From JAKEHA01 sp964560355 (lineage in GTDB: Bacteria; Krumholzibacteriota; Krumholzibacteriia; WVZY01; JAKEHA01), in assembly GCA_964560355.1 (NCBI GenBank), contig CAZLLI010000002.1, positions 1 through 64,000 of the forward strand: 64,000 nucleotides of DNA, written 5' to 3'. Both the position numbers and the translations under genes were made by a program. Below the pieces are notes generated by a model that had not been told where the DNA came from, made no database searches, and saw only the letters and a program-made list of their open reading frames with translations. Numbering within the stretch: the stretch's first letter is position 1; each line of letters starts with the position of its first letter. This document shows positions 17,045 to 24,712 of the stretch, in pieces.

Positions 17045-17616
17045 AACCAAAGCGTCGAACCCCCGCCAGCCCCGCCTCCGAAGAAACCGTACTCCGCCTC
17101 ACGCCCGCGAGCGAGCGCGACGTCGACGCGTGGCGCGCGATGCGCGAGGACCTCTACGACGGCGTCGACGAGGCCTTCAACGAGTTCGAGATGGGACTCA
17201 TCCTTGCGTCGAGCGACCGCGCGTGCCTGTTGGTGCGCGCGCCCAACGACGAAGCGGTGGGCTTCATCGAGGTGTCGCTGCGCAACGTCGTCGACGGCTG
17301 CCTGGGCGGCCCGGTCGGCTACGTCGAAGGGATCTACCTGGTGCCGAGCTGGCGCGGGTTGGGTCTCGGCCCCGGCATGATCGAAGCCGTCGGCGAGTGG
17401 TTCCGCTCGCAGGGCTGCCGCGACATGGCCACCGACGCCGAGCTCGAGAACACCGACGCGCAGGAGTTCTGGAGCGACCTCGGCTTCGAGGAGACGTGGC
17501 GCATCGTGCAGTATCGAAAGTCGCTCGGCGAGCCGGAAGCGGACCAGAAGCGCAAGGCGAAGCGCAAGCCGTCGAAGGGGGCGCGCGCGGCGAAGAAGAA
17601 GTCGCGCCGGCGCTAG
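17041..17616 (+). CDS. GNAT acetyltransferase, aminoglycoside 6'-acetyltransferase-like, with basic tail
   Basis: 191 residues. The core VSLRNVVDGCLGGPVGYVEG followed by IYLVPSWRGLGLGPGMIEA matches AAC(6')-Ib/aacA-type GNAT proteins, and FWSDLGFEETWRIVQYRKS is the usual C-terminal strand. Family resemblance alone does not show drug resistance; many chromosomal members have other amine substrates. After residue 165 there is a Lys/Arg-rich tail (KRKAKRKPSKGARAAKKKSR) that is not part of the fold and could bind nucleic acid or ribosomes. Coupled to the upstream exporter by an ATGA overlap. Confidence 0.82.
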   Translation: MKPKRRTPASPASEETVLRLTPASERDVDAWRAMREDLYDGVDEAFNEFEMGLILASSDRACLLVRAPNDEAVGFIEVSLRNVVDGCLGGPVGYVEGIYLVPSWRGLGLGPGMIEAVGEWFRSQGCRDMATDAELENTDAQEFWSDLGFEETWRIVQYRKSLGEPEADQKRKAKRKPSKGARAAKKKSRRR

Positions 17617-17620
17617 GGCC

Positions 17621-18205
17621 GTGGTCGAGACCGTCACCAGCATCTTTGCGGGCGTAGGGCTGGCCGCCGCGTGCGGCTTCCGCGTCTTCGTGCCGCTGCT
17701 CGTGTTGAGCATCGCGTCGACCTTGGGAGCGATTCCGCTCGCGCACGACTTCGCGTGGATCGCGACCACGCCGGCGTTGATCGCGCTCGCCACCGCGACC
17801 GTGATGGAGATCGCCGCCTACTACGTGCCGTGGCTCGACCACGCGCTCGACGTCATCGCGACGCCGGCCGCGATCCTGGCCGGCGTGATCGCGACCGCGG
17901 CGGTGCTGCCCGACGTGGGCCCGACGCTGCGCTGGGCGCTCGCGATCGTGGGCGGCGGCGGCGCGGCGGGCGCGGTGCAAGGCGCGACCGTTCTCCTGCG
18001 CCTCAAGTCGGGCGTCACGACGGGCGGCGTCGCCAACCCGCTCGTGTCGACGGGGGAGACGGCGTCGTCGACGGTGACGTCGGTGCTCGCGGTCGTGGTC
18101 CCCATCCTCGCCTTCCTGCTCGTGCTCGCGACCGTGATTCTCTTGGTGGCACTCGCGCGCCGCGCGCTCGCGCCGCCGCGGCGCGAACCACCCCCGGCCG
18201 CGTAG
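17621..18205 (+). CDS. DUF4126 membrane protein
   Basis: 194 residues from GTG 17621, four nucleotides after the previous stop. Five hydrophobic helices; N-terminal FAGVGLAAACGFRVFVPLL and the glycine-rich AGAVQGATVLLRLKSGVTTGG with NPLVSTGE are the DUF4126 hallmarks. No function is established for this family. Confidence 0.85.
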   Translation: MVETVTSIFAGVGLAAACGFRVFVPLLVLSIASTLGAIPLAHDFAWIATTPALIALATATVMEIAAYYVPWLDHALDVIATPAAILAGVIATAAVLPDVGPTLRWALAIVGGGGAAGAVQGATVLLRLKSGVTTGGVANPLVSTGETASSTVTSVLAVVVPILAFLLVLATVILLVALARRALAPPRREPPPAA

Positions 18206-18256
18206 CGCGGGAAGCGCTGGACGCCGCGCTCGGGTATTCGCTACCCTTCGGGACCG

Positions 18257-18565
18257 ATGAAACGGCTCCAGGTCTATTCCACCCCCGACATCACGGTGAC
18301 CTTCGACCCGAACGTCTGCCGACACTCCGGCGTGTGCCTGAGGACGCTCCCGAAGGTGTTCGACGTGCGCCGCGCCAAGTGGATCCACGCCGACGCCGCG
18401 GAGGCCGATCGCGTCGCCCACGCGATCGAGAAATGCCCCTCGGGCGCGTTGCAGTATTACCGTAACGTCGACCGCGATCCTCAAGCAAGAGCACGACTTG
18501 ACAGAGCGATGGCAGCCAACCAGGCGGCCCTCGCCGCTAGCGCCGACGAGACCGAGGAGTCGTGA
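18257..18565 (+). CDS. Divergent 4Fe-4S mono-cluster protein (Fer4_19, YjdI-like)
   Basis: 102 residues. ITVTFDPNVCRHSGVCLRTLPKVF and the later IEKCPSGALQYYR match the YjdI/Fer4_19 domain, a small (4Fe-4S) protein domain with three closely placed Cys; Cys in NVCRHSGVC and EKCPSGAL are the visible ligands. It may serve as an electron carrier. TACCCT (18242-18247) nine bases before the ATG is a possible -10 for a nearly leaderless message. Followed after 13 nt by a VOC gene. Confidence 0.85.
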   Translation: MKRLQVYSTPDITVTFDPNVCRHSGVCLRTLPKVFDVRRAKWIHADAAEADRVAHAIEKCPSGALQYYRNVDRDPQARARLDRAMAANQAALAASADETEES

Positions 18566-18578
18566 CGCGACGCGCACC

Positions 18579-19448
18579 ATGAGTACCTTCCGACTCCCCG
18601 ACGCCACCCACATCGGCTACGTGCACCTGCGCGTGCGCGACCTCGAGCGCACGCTCTCGTTCTACCTCGACGTGCTGGGCTTGAAGCTGGTGAGCGGCGG
18701 CATGAGCACGGCGACGCTCTCGGCCAACGGACGCGGGCCCGGGCTGCTCGTGCTGACCGAGAAGAAAGACGCGCCCGCGCGGCCCCCGCGCTCGCCGGGG
18801 CTGTACCACACCGCGTTCCGTGTTCCCAGCCGGCGTGCGCTCGCGCTCGCGATCGCGCACCTGCGCGACTCGGGCTGGCCGCTCGACGGATTCGCCGACC
18901 ACGACGTGAGCGAAGCCGTGTACCTCTCCGACCCCGAAGGCAACGGCATCGAAGTGTACGCGGACCGTCCGCGCGCGACCTGGCCGCTCCGCGACGGCCA
19001 CGTCGAAATGGTGACGGTGCCGCTCGACCTGGACGACCTCATGCGCGAGCTCGCCGACTTCCCGGGCGCGTGGGAGGGCATCGACCCCGCGACCGACGTC
19101 GGCCACGTGCACCTGCGCGTGGGGGACCTCGAGCGCACGGAGGCGTTCTACGCGCACCTGCTCGGCTTCGACGTGACCCAGCGCACGCTCCCGCGCGCGC
19201 TCTTCATGTCCGCGGGCGGGTATCACCACCACATCGGCGGCAACACCTGGCACAGCGAAGGGGGCCCGCGCCCACCCGCGGACGCGCACGGACTCATCTC
19301 CTACAGCGTGGTAGTGCCCGACGCGACTGCGATCGCGTCGCTGGAAACGCGGCTGCGCGACGCGTCGGTGCCCGTGCGCACCGACAACGAGGGCGGCCTG
19401 CGCGCCGCCGACCCCGACGGCAACTTCATCGAAGTGGTGGCGGCGTAA
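18579..19448 (+). CDS. Two-domain VOC protein, CatE-like dioxygenase fold
   Basis: 289 residues made of two vicinal-oxygen-chelate domains: IGYVHLRVRDLERTLSFYLD at residues 8-27 and VGHVHLRVGDLERTEAFYAH at about 173-192. The order of His and Glu ligands (VHLRV ..., YHHHIGGNTWHS, DPDGNFIEV) is close to Bacillus CatE/YfiE-type catechol-2,3-dioxygenases, so a ring-cleaving iron enzyme is possible; other VOC activities cannot be excluded. Its stop TAA overlaps the next ATG by one base. Confidence 0.8.
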   Translation: MSTFRLPDATHIGYVHLRVRDLERTLSFYLDVLGLKLVSGGMSTATLSANGRGPGLLVLTEKKDAPARPPRSPGLYHTAFRVPSRRALALAIAHLRDSGWPLDGFADHDVSEAVYLSDPEGNGIEVYADRPRATWPLRDGHVEMVTVPLDLDDLMRELADFPGAWEGIDPATDVGHVHLRVGDLERTEAFYAHLLGFDVTQRTLPRALFMSAGGYHHHIGGNTWHSEGGPRPPADAHGLISYSVVVPDATAIASLETRLRDASVPVRTDNEGGLRAADPDGNFIEVVAA

Positions 19449-20365
19449 TGGCGGGGCGCACGCGCGACCTCGCGCTCCGGCACCGCGTCAAGCACGGCGC
19501 GAGCTTTCGCCTGGCCGACCACGACCCGCGCGACACCGGCCGCGTGCCGTCGAAGGAGCGCGCGCAGAAACTGCTCGCGCGCGGCATCGAACGCCTGCGG
19601 CAGTCGCAAGAGCGGTTGTACGCGCAAGACACGTGGTCGGTGCTGCTCATCTTCCAAGCCATGGACGCGGCCGGCAAGGACGGCGCCATTGAGCACGTGA
19701 TGACGGGCGTCAACCCGCAAGGGTGCGAAGTCTACTCGTTCAAGGTGCCGTCCGACGAAGAGCTCGACCACGACTTCATGTGGCGCACGAGCAAGCGCCT
19801 GCCCGAACGCGGGCGCATCGGTATCTTCAACCGCTCGTACTACGAAGAAGTGCTGGTCGCGCGCGTCCACCCCGAGGTGCTCGCGCGCCAGCGCGTGCCG
19901 GCGCGCCTCATGACGAAGAACGTCTGGAAGCAGCGCTTCGAAGACATCGCCGCCTTCGAGCGCTACCTCGCGCGCAACGGCGTCGTCGTGCTCAAGTTCT
20001 TCCTGCATGTTTCGCGCGAGGAGCAGCAGCGGCGTTTTCTCGCCCGCATCGACGACCCGTCGAAGCAGTGGAAGTTTTCCTCGGCCGACGTGCGCGAGCG
20101 CGGGCACTGGAACGACTACATGCGCGCGTACGAAGACATGATTCGCCACACCGCGGCGGCGCACGCGCCGTGGTACGTGGTGCCGGCCGACAACAAGTGG
20201 TACACGCGCCTGGTGGTGGCGAGTGCGGTGGTCGAGGCGATGGACGAGCTCGACCTCGCGTTCCCACGCGTGGGCGCGGAAAAGAAGAAAGAACTCGCGG
20301 AAGCGAAGCGCCTCCTGGAGAAGGAGTCGCTGCGCCGACGCTCGAAGAAGGACGGACGACCGTGA
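19448..20365 (+). CDS. Polyphosphate kinase 2 family enzyme (PPK2)
   Basis: 305 residues. Walker A is FQAMDAAGKDGAIEHVM, Walker B/lid region is GRIGIFNRSYYEEVLVARVH, and WKFSSADVRERGHWNDYM is the conserved lid. This is the PPK2-related polyphosphate:nucleotide phosphotransferase group, which moves phosphate between polyphosphate and nucleotides; nucleotide preference cannot be decided from sequence. It overlaps the VOC stop by one base and the next gene by four, placing it in a translationally coupled chain. Confidence 0.9.
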   Translation: MAGRTRDLALRHRVKHGASFRLADHDPRDTGRVPSKERAQKLLARGIERLRQSQERLYAQDTWSVLLIFQAMDAAGKDGAIEHVMTGVNPQGCEVYSFKVPSDEELDHDFMWRTSKRLPERGRIGIFNRSYYEEVLVARVHPEVLARQRVPARLMTKNVWKQRFEDIAAFERYLARNGVVVLKFFLHVSREEQQRRFLARIDDPSKQWKFSSADVRERGHWNDYMRAYEDMIRHTAAAHAPWYVVPADNKWYTRLVVASAVVEAMDELDLAFPRVGAEKKKELAEAKRLLEKESLRRRSKKDGRP

Positions 20366-22485
20366 ACGCACCGAGACGACTTCCCCTCTCTCGCATCGCA
20401 CTGACCGCGGCCGCCGTCGCGTGCGCGCTCGCGTCGCGCGCGCCCGCCACGACGCCGGCGCCGCCCGTCGCCGCCAAGCACGCGACCTTCACCGTCACCA
20501 ACGGCGACACGCTCCGCGACAACTACCGCTGGCTGCGCGAGAAGACGAGCCCCGACGTGCTGCACTACCTGGAAGCGGAGAATGCGTACTGCGACGCCAT
20601 GATGGCTCCGACGCTCGCGTTCCAGGAAGCGCTTTACAAGGAGATGCTCGCGCGCATCCAGGAGACCGACACCGAGGTGCCGTACCGCCGCGGTGACTAC
20701 TACTACTATTCGCGCACCGAGCAGGGGAAGCAGTACCCGTACCGCTGTCGCAAGCACGGGAGCCTCGACGCGCCCGAAGAGATCACACTCGACCTGAACG
20801 CGATGGCGGCCGGCCACGATTTCTTGAGCGTCGACGAATACGTCGTGAGCGACGACGGCAATTTGCTCGCGTTCAGCACCGACAGCACCGGCTATCGCCA
20901 GTACAACCTGCAGATCAAGGACCTGCGCACCGGCAAGTTGCTCCCCGACCACGCCGAGCGCGTCACCGCCATCGCGTGGGCGGCCGACAACCAGACGCTG
21001 TTCTACGCGCAAGAGGATCCCGAGACCAAGCGCTGGTACCGCATCTATCGCCACGTGCTCGGCACCAATCGCCACGACCTCCTGTTCGAAGAGAAGGACG
21101 AGCAATTCGACACCTGGGTGTTTCGCACGCGCAGCGGCGCGTTCGTCGGAATCGGGAGTTCGAGCTCGACGACCAGCGAGATGTGGGTGATCCCCGCCGA
21201 CAAGCCGACGCAGGCGCCCGCGTCGGTCGCGGGGCGGCGCGAGGGACACGAGTACTACCTCGATCACGCGGGGGACCACTTCTTGATCCGCACCAACGAC
21301 AAGGGGCGCAACTTCCGCCTGGTGTCGGCGCCGGTGGCTGCGCCGGGCGAGAAGAACTGGAAAGAGGTCGTCGCGCACCGCGACGGTGTCATGCTGGAAG
21401 ACGTCGACGCCTTCGCGAGCTACACCGTACTGGCCGAGCGCGAGAAGGGCGTGCCGCAGATCGACGTCATCGACGCCGCCGGCAAGACGCACCGCGTTGA
21501 GTTTCCCGAGCCCGTGTACGTGGTGGAGCCCAGCGCCAACTACGTCTTCGACACGCCAACCTTGCGCTTCGTCTACGAGTCGCTGGTGACGCCCGAGTCC
21601 GTGTTCGACTACGACATGAAGACGCACGAGCGCAAGCTCCTCAAGCAGACCCCGGTGCTGGGCGGCTTCGACGCCACCCAGTACCGCTCCGAGCGCGTCT
21701 ACGCGACCGCGTCCGACGGCACCCAGGTGCCCATTTCGCTCGTCTACAAAGGCAGCGAGCGCCCGCGCAACCGCCCTCTCCTGTTGCTCGGCTACGGCGC
21801 TTACGGCGTCTCCAGCGAGCCGTATTTCAATTCCAATCGTGTGAGCCTGCTCGACCGCGGCGTCGTGTACGGCATCGCGCACATACGGGGTGGCGGCGAG
21901 CTCGGCAAGCAGTGGCACGACGGCGGCAAGCTCATGAACAAGAAGAACACCTTCACCGACTTCATCGCGTGCTGCGAATACTTGATCGCGCAGGGCTACA
22001 CGTCGAAAGACCAGCTCGCCGTCACCGGGCGCAGCGCGGGCGGGTTGTTGATGGGTGCCGTCGTCACCATGCGCCCCGACCTGTTCAAGCTCGTATTCAC
22101 CGCGGTGCCGTTCGTCGACGTCATGAACACCATGCTCGACCCCACGCTGCCGCTCACCACGCAGGAATACCTCGAGTGGGGCGACCCCAATGAGAAGGCC
22201 GCCTACGACTACATGAAGAGCTACTCGCCCTACGACCAGACCAAGCCCGCGTCGTACCCCATCATGCTCGTGCGCACGTCGCTCAACGACAGCCAGGTGA
22301 TGTACTTCGAACCCGCCAAGTGGGTGGCGAAGCTGCGTGCGACCAAGACCGACAACCACCTCCTGGTGTTGAAGACGCGCATGGATCCCGGCGGCCACGG
22401 CGGCGCGTCGGGCCGCTACGACCGCCTGCGCGACGTCGCCTTCGAGTACGCGTTCATGCTGTGGAACTTGGGGATCAAGCAATAA
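20362..22485 (+). CDS. Oligopeptidase B-like prolyl oligopeptidase (S9A)
   Basis: 707 residues from GTG 20362, overlapping the PPK2 stop by four bases. An N-terminal hydrophobic stretch (residues 8-24) suggests export or a membrane anchor. A beta-propeller (about 70-420) precedes an alpha/beta hydrolase. The triad is visible as Ser558 (GRSAGG), Asp643 (LNDSQVMY) and His679 (GGHGGASG). LLLLGYGAYGVSSEPYFN is the oligopeptidase B signature, favouring cleavage after basic residues. The coupling of a polyphosphate kinase, a peptidase and a sugar-phosphatase has no clear shared pathway. Confidence 0.92.
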   Translation: MNAPRRLPLSRIALTAAAVACALASRAPATTPAPPVAAKHATFTVTNGDTLRDNYRWLREKTSPDVLHYLEAENAYCDAMMAPTLAFQEALYKEMLARIQETDTEVPYRRGDYYYYSRTEQGKQYPYRCRKHGSLDAPEEITLDLNAMAAGHDFLSVDEYVVSDDGNLLAFSTDSTGYRQYNLQIKDLRTGKLLPDHAERVTAIAWAADNQTLFYAQEDPETKRWYRIYRHVLGTNRHDLLFEEKDEQFDTWVFRTRSGAFVGIGSSSSTTSEMWVIPADKPTQAPASVAGRREGHEYYLDHAGDHFLIRTNDKGRNFRLVSAPVAAPGEKNWKEVVAHRDGVMLEDVDAFASYTVLAEREKGVPQIDVIDAAGKTHRVEFPEPVYVVEPSANYVFDTPTLRFVYESLVTPESVFDYDMKTHERKLLKQTPVLGGFDATQYRSERVYATASDGTQVPISLVYKGSERPRNRPLLLLGYGAYGVSSEPYFNSNRVSLLDRGVVYGIAHIRGGGELGKQWHDGGKLMNKKNTFTDFIACCEYLIAQGYTSKDQLAVTGRSAGGLLMGAVVTMRPDLFKLVFTAVPFVDVMNTMLDPTLPLTTQEYLEWGDPNEKAAYDYMKSYSPYDQTKPASYPIMLVRTSLNDSQVMYFEPAKWVAKLRATKTDNHLLVLKTRMDPGGHGGASGRYDRLRDVAFEYAFMLWNLGIKQ

Positions 22486-23279
22486 TGAGCACGACCCCCG
22501 CTCGCGTGCGCGACGTGCAGGCGTGGCTCGCGCTGTTGCACGACCTCGCGGATCGCGCCGACGAAATCGCGCTCGCGCACTTTCGCTCGACGCGCTTGCG
22601 CGTCGACGACAAGAGCGACGGCTCGCCGGTGAGCGAAGCCGACCGCGCCATCGAGTCGATGGCGCGTGACGTGGTTGCGTCGCGCGCACCCGAGCTGGGC
22701 GTGTTCGGGGAAGAGGAAGGCGAATCGGCGTCGCGGAGCGGAGCGCGCCTCATCATCGACCCCATCGACGGGACGCGCAACTTCGTGCGCGGGATTCCCG
22801 TCTTCGGTTCGCTGCTCGCGATCGAAGAGGCGGGCGTGGTGGTGGCGGGGGTGGTGTCGGCGCCGGCGCTGGGGAGCCGCTGGCACGCCGCGCGCGGCGC
22901 GGGGGCGTTCGCGGGGACGCGTCGCCTGCAGGTGTCGGACATCGCGGAGCTGTCGCGCGCGCACGTGTTCCACGGCGACTTGAGCGGCCGCAGCGAAGGA
23001 CGGGTGCCGTCGGGCCTGCCGAATTTGCTGCGCGCGGTCGAGCGCACGCGCGGCTTCGGAGATTTCTACCAGCACATGCTGGTCGCGGAGGGAGCGGGGG
23101 AGGTCGCGCTCGACTTCAAGATGCAACCGTGGGACATCGCCGCGGTGAAGATCGTGGTCGACGAAGCGGGCGGGCGCGCGACCTCGCTCGCGGGCGAGGA
23201 CACCATCTACGGCGGCAGCCTCGTCTCCAGCAACGGCCGGGTCCACGCGGCGGTGGCGACCTTCTTGTACGCCCCGTGA
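22485..23279 (+). CDS. Inositol monophosphatase family (histidinol-phosphatase-like)
   Basis: 264 residues, start overlapping the previous stop TAA by one base. Metal-binding motifs: GEEEGES, IDPIDGTRNFVRG and MQPWDIAAVKIVVDEAGG. The spacing and the DGTRNFVRG variant fit the HisN/histidinol-phosphate phosphatase subgroup at least as well as inositol-1-phosphatase; a his operon is not nearby, so the substrate is left open. Mg-dependent, cytoplasmic. Last gene of the coupled chain from 18579. Confidence 0.88.
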   Translation: MSTTPARVRDVQAWLALLHDLADRADEIALAHFRSTRLRVDDKSDGSPVSEADRAIESMARDVVASRAPELGVFGEEEGESASRSGARLIIDPIDGTRNFVRGIPVFGSLLAIEEAGVVVAGVVSAPALGSRWHAARGAGAFAGTRRLQVSDIAELSRAHVFHGDLSGRSEGRVPSGLPNLLRAVERTRGFGDFYQHMLVAEGAGEVALDFKMQPWDIAAVKIVVDEAGGRATSLAGEDTIYGGSLVSSNGRVHAAVATFLYAP

Positions 23280-23319
23280 TTGATCACCACCACCGCGCTT
23301 TCCCGATTTCTCAAACGCG

Positions 23320-23967
23320 CTAGCTGAACTTGGCAGGGAACTGCTTCGCGATGGCACCCGCCAGCGTGTCGGCGATGGTGTACATGTGCGCCTTCATCGC
23401 GTCCCACGTCTTGGCTTCAGCGTCGTACTGCTTGGCGCGCAACTGCTGAATCTGCGTCACGTGATGGCCGCCGTGCGCGGCGAGCAGCCCGAGGACCGCG
23501 TCGCGCGGGAGGTTGGGGTTGGCGCCGCTCAAGAAAGTGGCGATCTCGCCCGCGTTGTCGGTCAGCGCCTTGAGCGCTGCCTCTTGCTTGGCCGTATCGG
23601 TCCCGGCGTCGAGGTACTGTTTGACGGCGCCGTAATGTCCTGCGAGCAGCGTGAACAGCTGGTCGGAAGCCGCTTGCCCGTAGTAGGGCGCGATCGAACC
23701 CGCGATCTGCTTCGCGTTGGCGACCACTTCCTTCTCGGCCGCGGCGCGCGCGGCGGCGTTTCCCGCGAGCGTTGCGACCACCACGTTACGGACCCAGAAG
23801 ACGTGGCCGAGCCACAGGTCGCGCAGCGCGGCGCCGGTCTGCGCCACTTTGAGCGAGTTGGGTTCGACGGGGGCGGCGTGCGCCGCGTGCTGGGCGCGGG
23901 CCGGGGGGGCGAAGGCCAGGATGGCCGCGGCTAGCGCCACGGACGCGATGGCTCGTTTCGACTTCAT
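23320..23967 (-). CDS. Secreted all-helical protein, unknown function
   Basis: 215 residues. Signal peptide residues 1-25 (cut after ARA), then a helical protein with ALRDLWLGHVFWVRNVVVATL near residue 48 and LFTLLAGHYGAVKQYL in the middle. His and aromatic residues recur (HVFW, GHYG, AAHGGHHVTQ), so a metal or cofactor site is possible. I recognise the pattern as a widespread exported family but know no function. GGAGA ribosome site. It is divergent from a SufR-like regulator, and its promoter is overlaid by two dyads. Confidence 0.65.
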   Translation of the reverse strand: MKSKRAIASVALAAAILAFAPPARAQHAAHAAPVEPNSLKVAQTGAALRDLWLGHVFWVRNVVVATLAGNAAARAAAEKEVVANAKQIAGSIAPYYGQAASDQLFTLLAGHYGAVKQYLDAGTDTAKQEAALKALTDNAGEIATFLSGANPNLPRDAVLGLLAAHGGHHVTQIQQLRAKQYDAEAKTWDAMKAHMYTIADTLAGAIAKQFPAKFS

Positions 23968-23992
23968 GACGATCTCCTCTCAGTTGGGGAAT

Positions 23993-24023
23993 AGGTTGTC
24001 CCAAGGGTATCCTTGGATAACCT
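23993..24023. promoter_or_regulatory. Dyad over the -10 of the secreted-protein promoter
   Basis: Nested inverted repeat: CCAAGG (24001-24006) with CCTTGG (24011-24016), flanked by AGGTT (23993-23997) with AACCT (24019-24023). It covers the -10 of the minus-strand gene and is a candidate operator for the adjacent regulator. Confidence 0.6.
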
Positions 24024-24033
24024 ACTTTGTCAA
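24006..24033 (-). promoter_or_regulatory. Promoter of the secreted helical protein gene
   Basis: Minus strand -35 TTGACA (24028-24033, perfect) and -10 GATACC (24006-24011) with a 16-nt spacer. Both hexamers are covered by dyads, suggesting repressor control. Confidence 0.6.
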
Positions 24034-24040
24034 GTAAGTT
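24019..24040. promoter_or_regulatory. Second dyad over the -35 element
   Basis: AAC-TACTT-TGTC-AAGTA-GTT type imperfect dyad: ACTT (24024-24027) and AAGT (24032-24035) plus outer pairs, eight of nine positions complementary. It overlaps the TTGACA hexamer. Confidence 0.55.
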
Positions 24041-24073
24041 ATGTTTTAAGTGTGCAAGCGGCGCAGCCCGTGC

Positions 24074-24079
24074 TATCCT
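24074..24079 (+). promoter_or_regulatory. -10 box, leaderless regulator gene
   Basis: TATCCT followed by six bases and GTG 24086. The geometry repeats that of other leaderless genes here and decides the GTG start. Confidence 0.5.
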
Positions 24080-24085
24080 GTATCT

Positions 24086-24709
24086 GTGCTAACCATCCTC
24101 GGCAACCGGCGCCAGGACATCCTGAAGGCGCTCCTCAACGACAAGAACGGGGCCACCGTCGACGAGCTGTCGCGGCGCCTCGCGGTCACGCGCAACGCGG
24201 TGCGCCAGCACCTGGCCGCCCTCGCGAACGACGGCTTGGTGCGCGCGGGGGTAACGCGTCCGACCGGCGGGCGCCCCGAGCAGCTCTACGTCCTCACCGA
24301 AGCAGGCCGCGAGTTGTTTCCGCGCCAGTACTCGTGGTTCGCGCAGTTGGTGGTGGAGTCGATCAAAGGGGAGTCGGGGGCGGAAGGGTTGCGCCGGCGC
24401 CTGGCGTCGCTGGGGAGCGCGGTCGCCAAGCAACTGCGCGCGCGCGCGAGTGCGCTCAAGAGCCGGCGCGAGAAGGTCGCGCGCCTGGCCGGTCTAATGA
24501 GCGAATTGGGTTACCACGCGAGGGCCTCGTCGCCGTCGGTCATCGAGGCGGACAACTGCGTGTTCCATGACTTGGCGAAGAAGCACCCCGAGGTGTGTCA
24601 GTTCGACCTGGCGCTGCTCGCGACCTTCACGGATTCCAAGGTAGAGCACGCCGAGTGCATGGCGAAGGGCGGCAACGTGTGCCGCTTCAAGTTCAGCTCC
24701 AGGCGCTAG
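24086..24709 (+). CDS. SufR/DeoR-like winged-helix regulator with Cys-rich Fe-S site
   Basis: 207 residues. The N-terminal winged helix is RQDILKALLNDKNGATVDEL with AVTRNAVRQHLAAL as recognition region, as in SufR and related regulators. The C-terminus holds Cys in DNCVFHDLAKKHPEVCQF and then HAECMAKGGNVCRFKF; this Cys-x(12)-Cys ... Cys-x(7)-Cys arrangement is where SufR binds a 4Fe-4S cluster. It probably senses Fe-S status, iron or redox state and acts on the dyads at 23993-24040. No suf genes are nearby, so the regulon is unknown. GTG 24086 chosen from the -10 spacing; upstream ATG 24050 is less likely. Confidence 0.82.
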   Translation: MLTILGNRRQDILKALLNDKNGATVDELSRRLAVTRNAVRQHLAALANDGLVRAGVTRPTGGRPEQLYVLTEAGRELFPRQYSWFAQLVVESIKGESGAEGLRRRLASLGSAVAKQLRARASALKSRREKVARLAGLMSELGYHARASSPSVIEADNCVFHDLAKKHPEVCQFDLALLATFTDSKVEHAECMAKGGNVCRFKFSSRR

Positions 24710-24712
24710 CGC

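Noticed and set aside
20116..22689. An 857-residue minus-strand ORF opposite PPK2 and oligopeptidase B genes
   Set aside because: It is a shadow of well-supported plus-strand enzymes with intact catalytic motifs.
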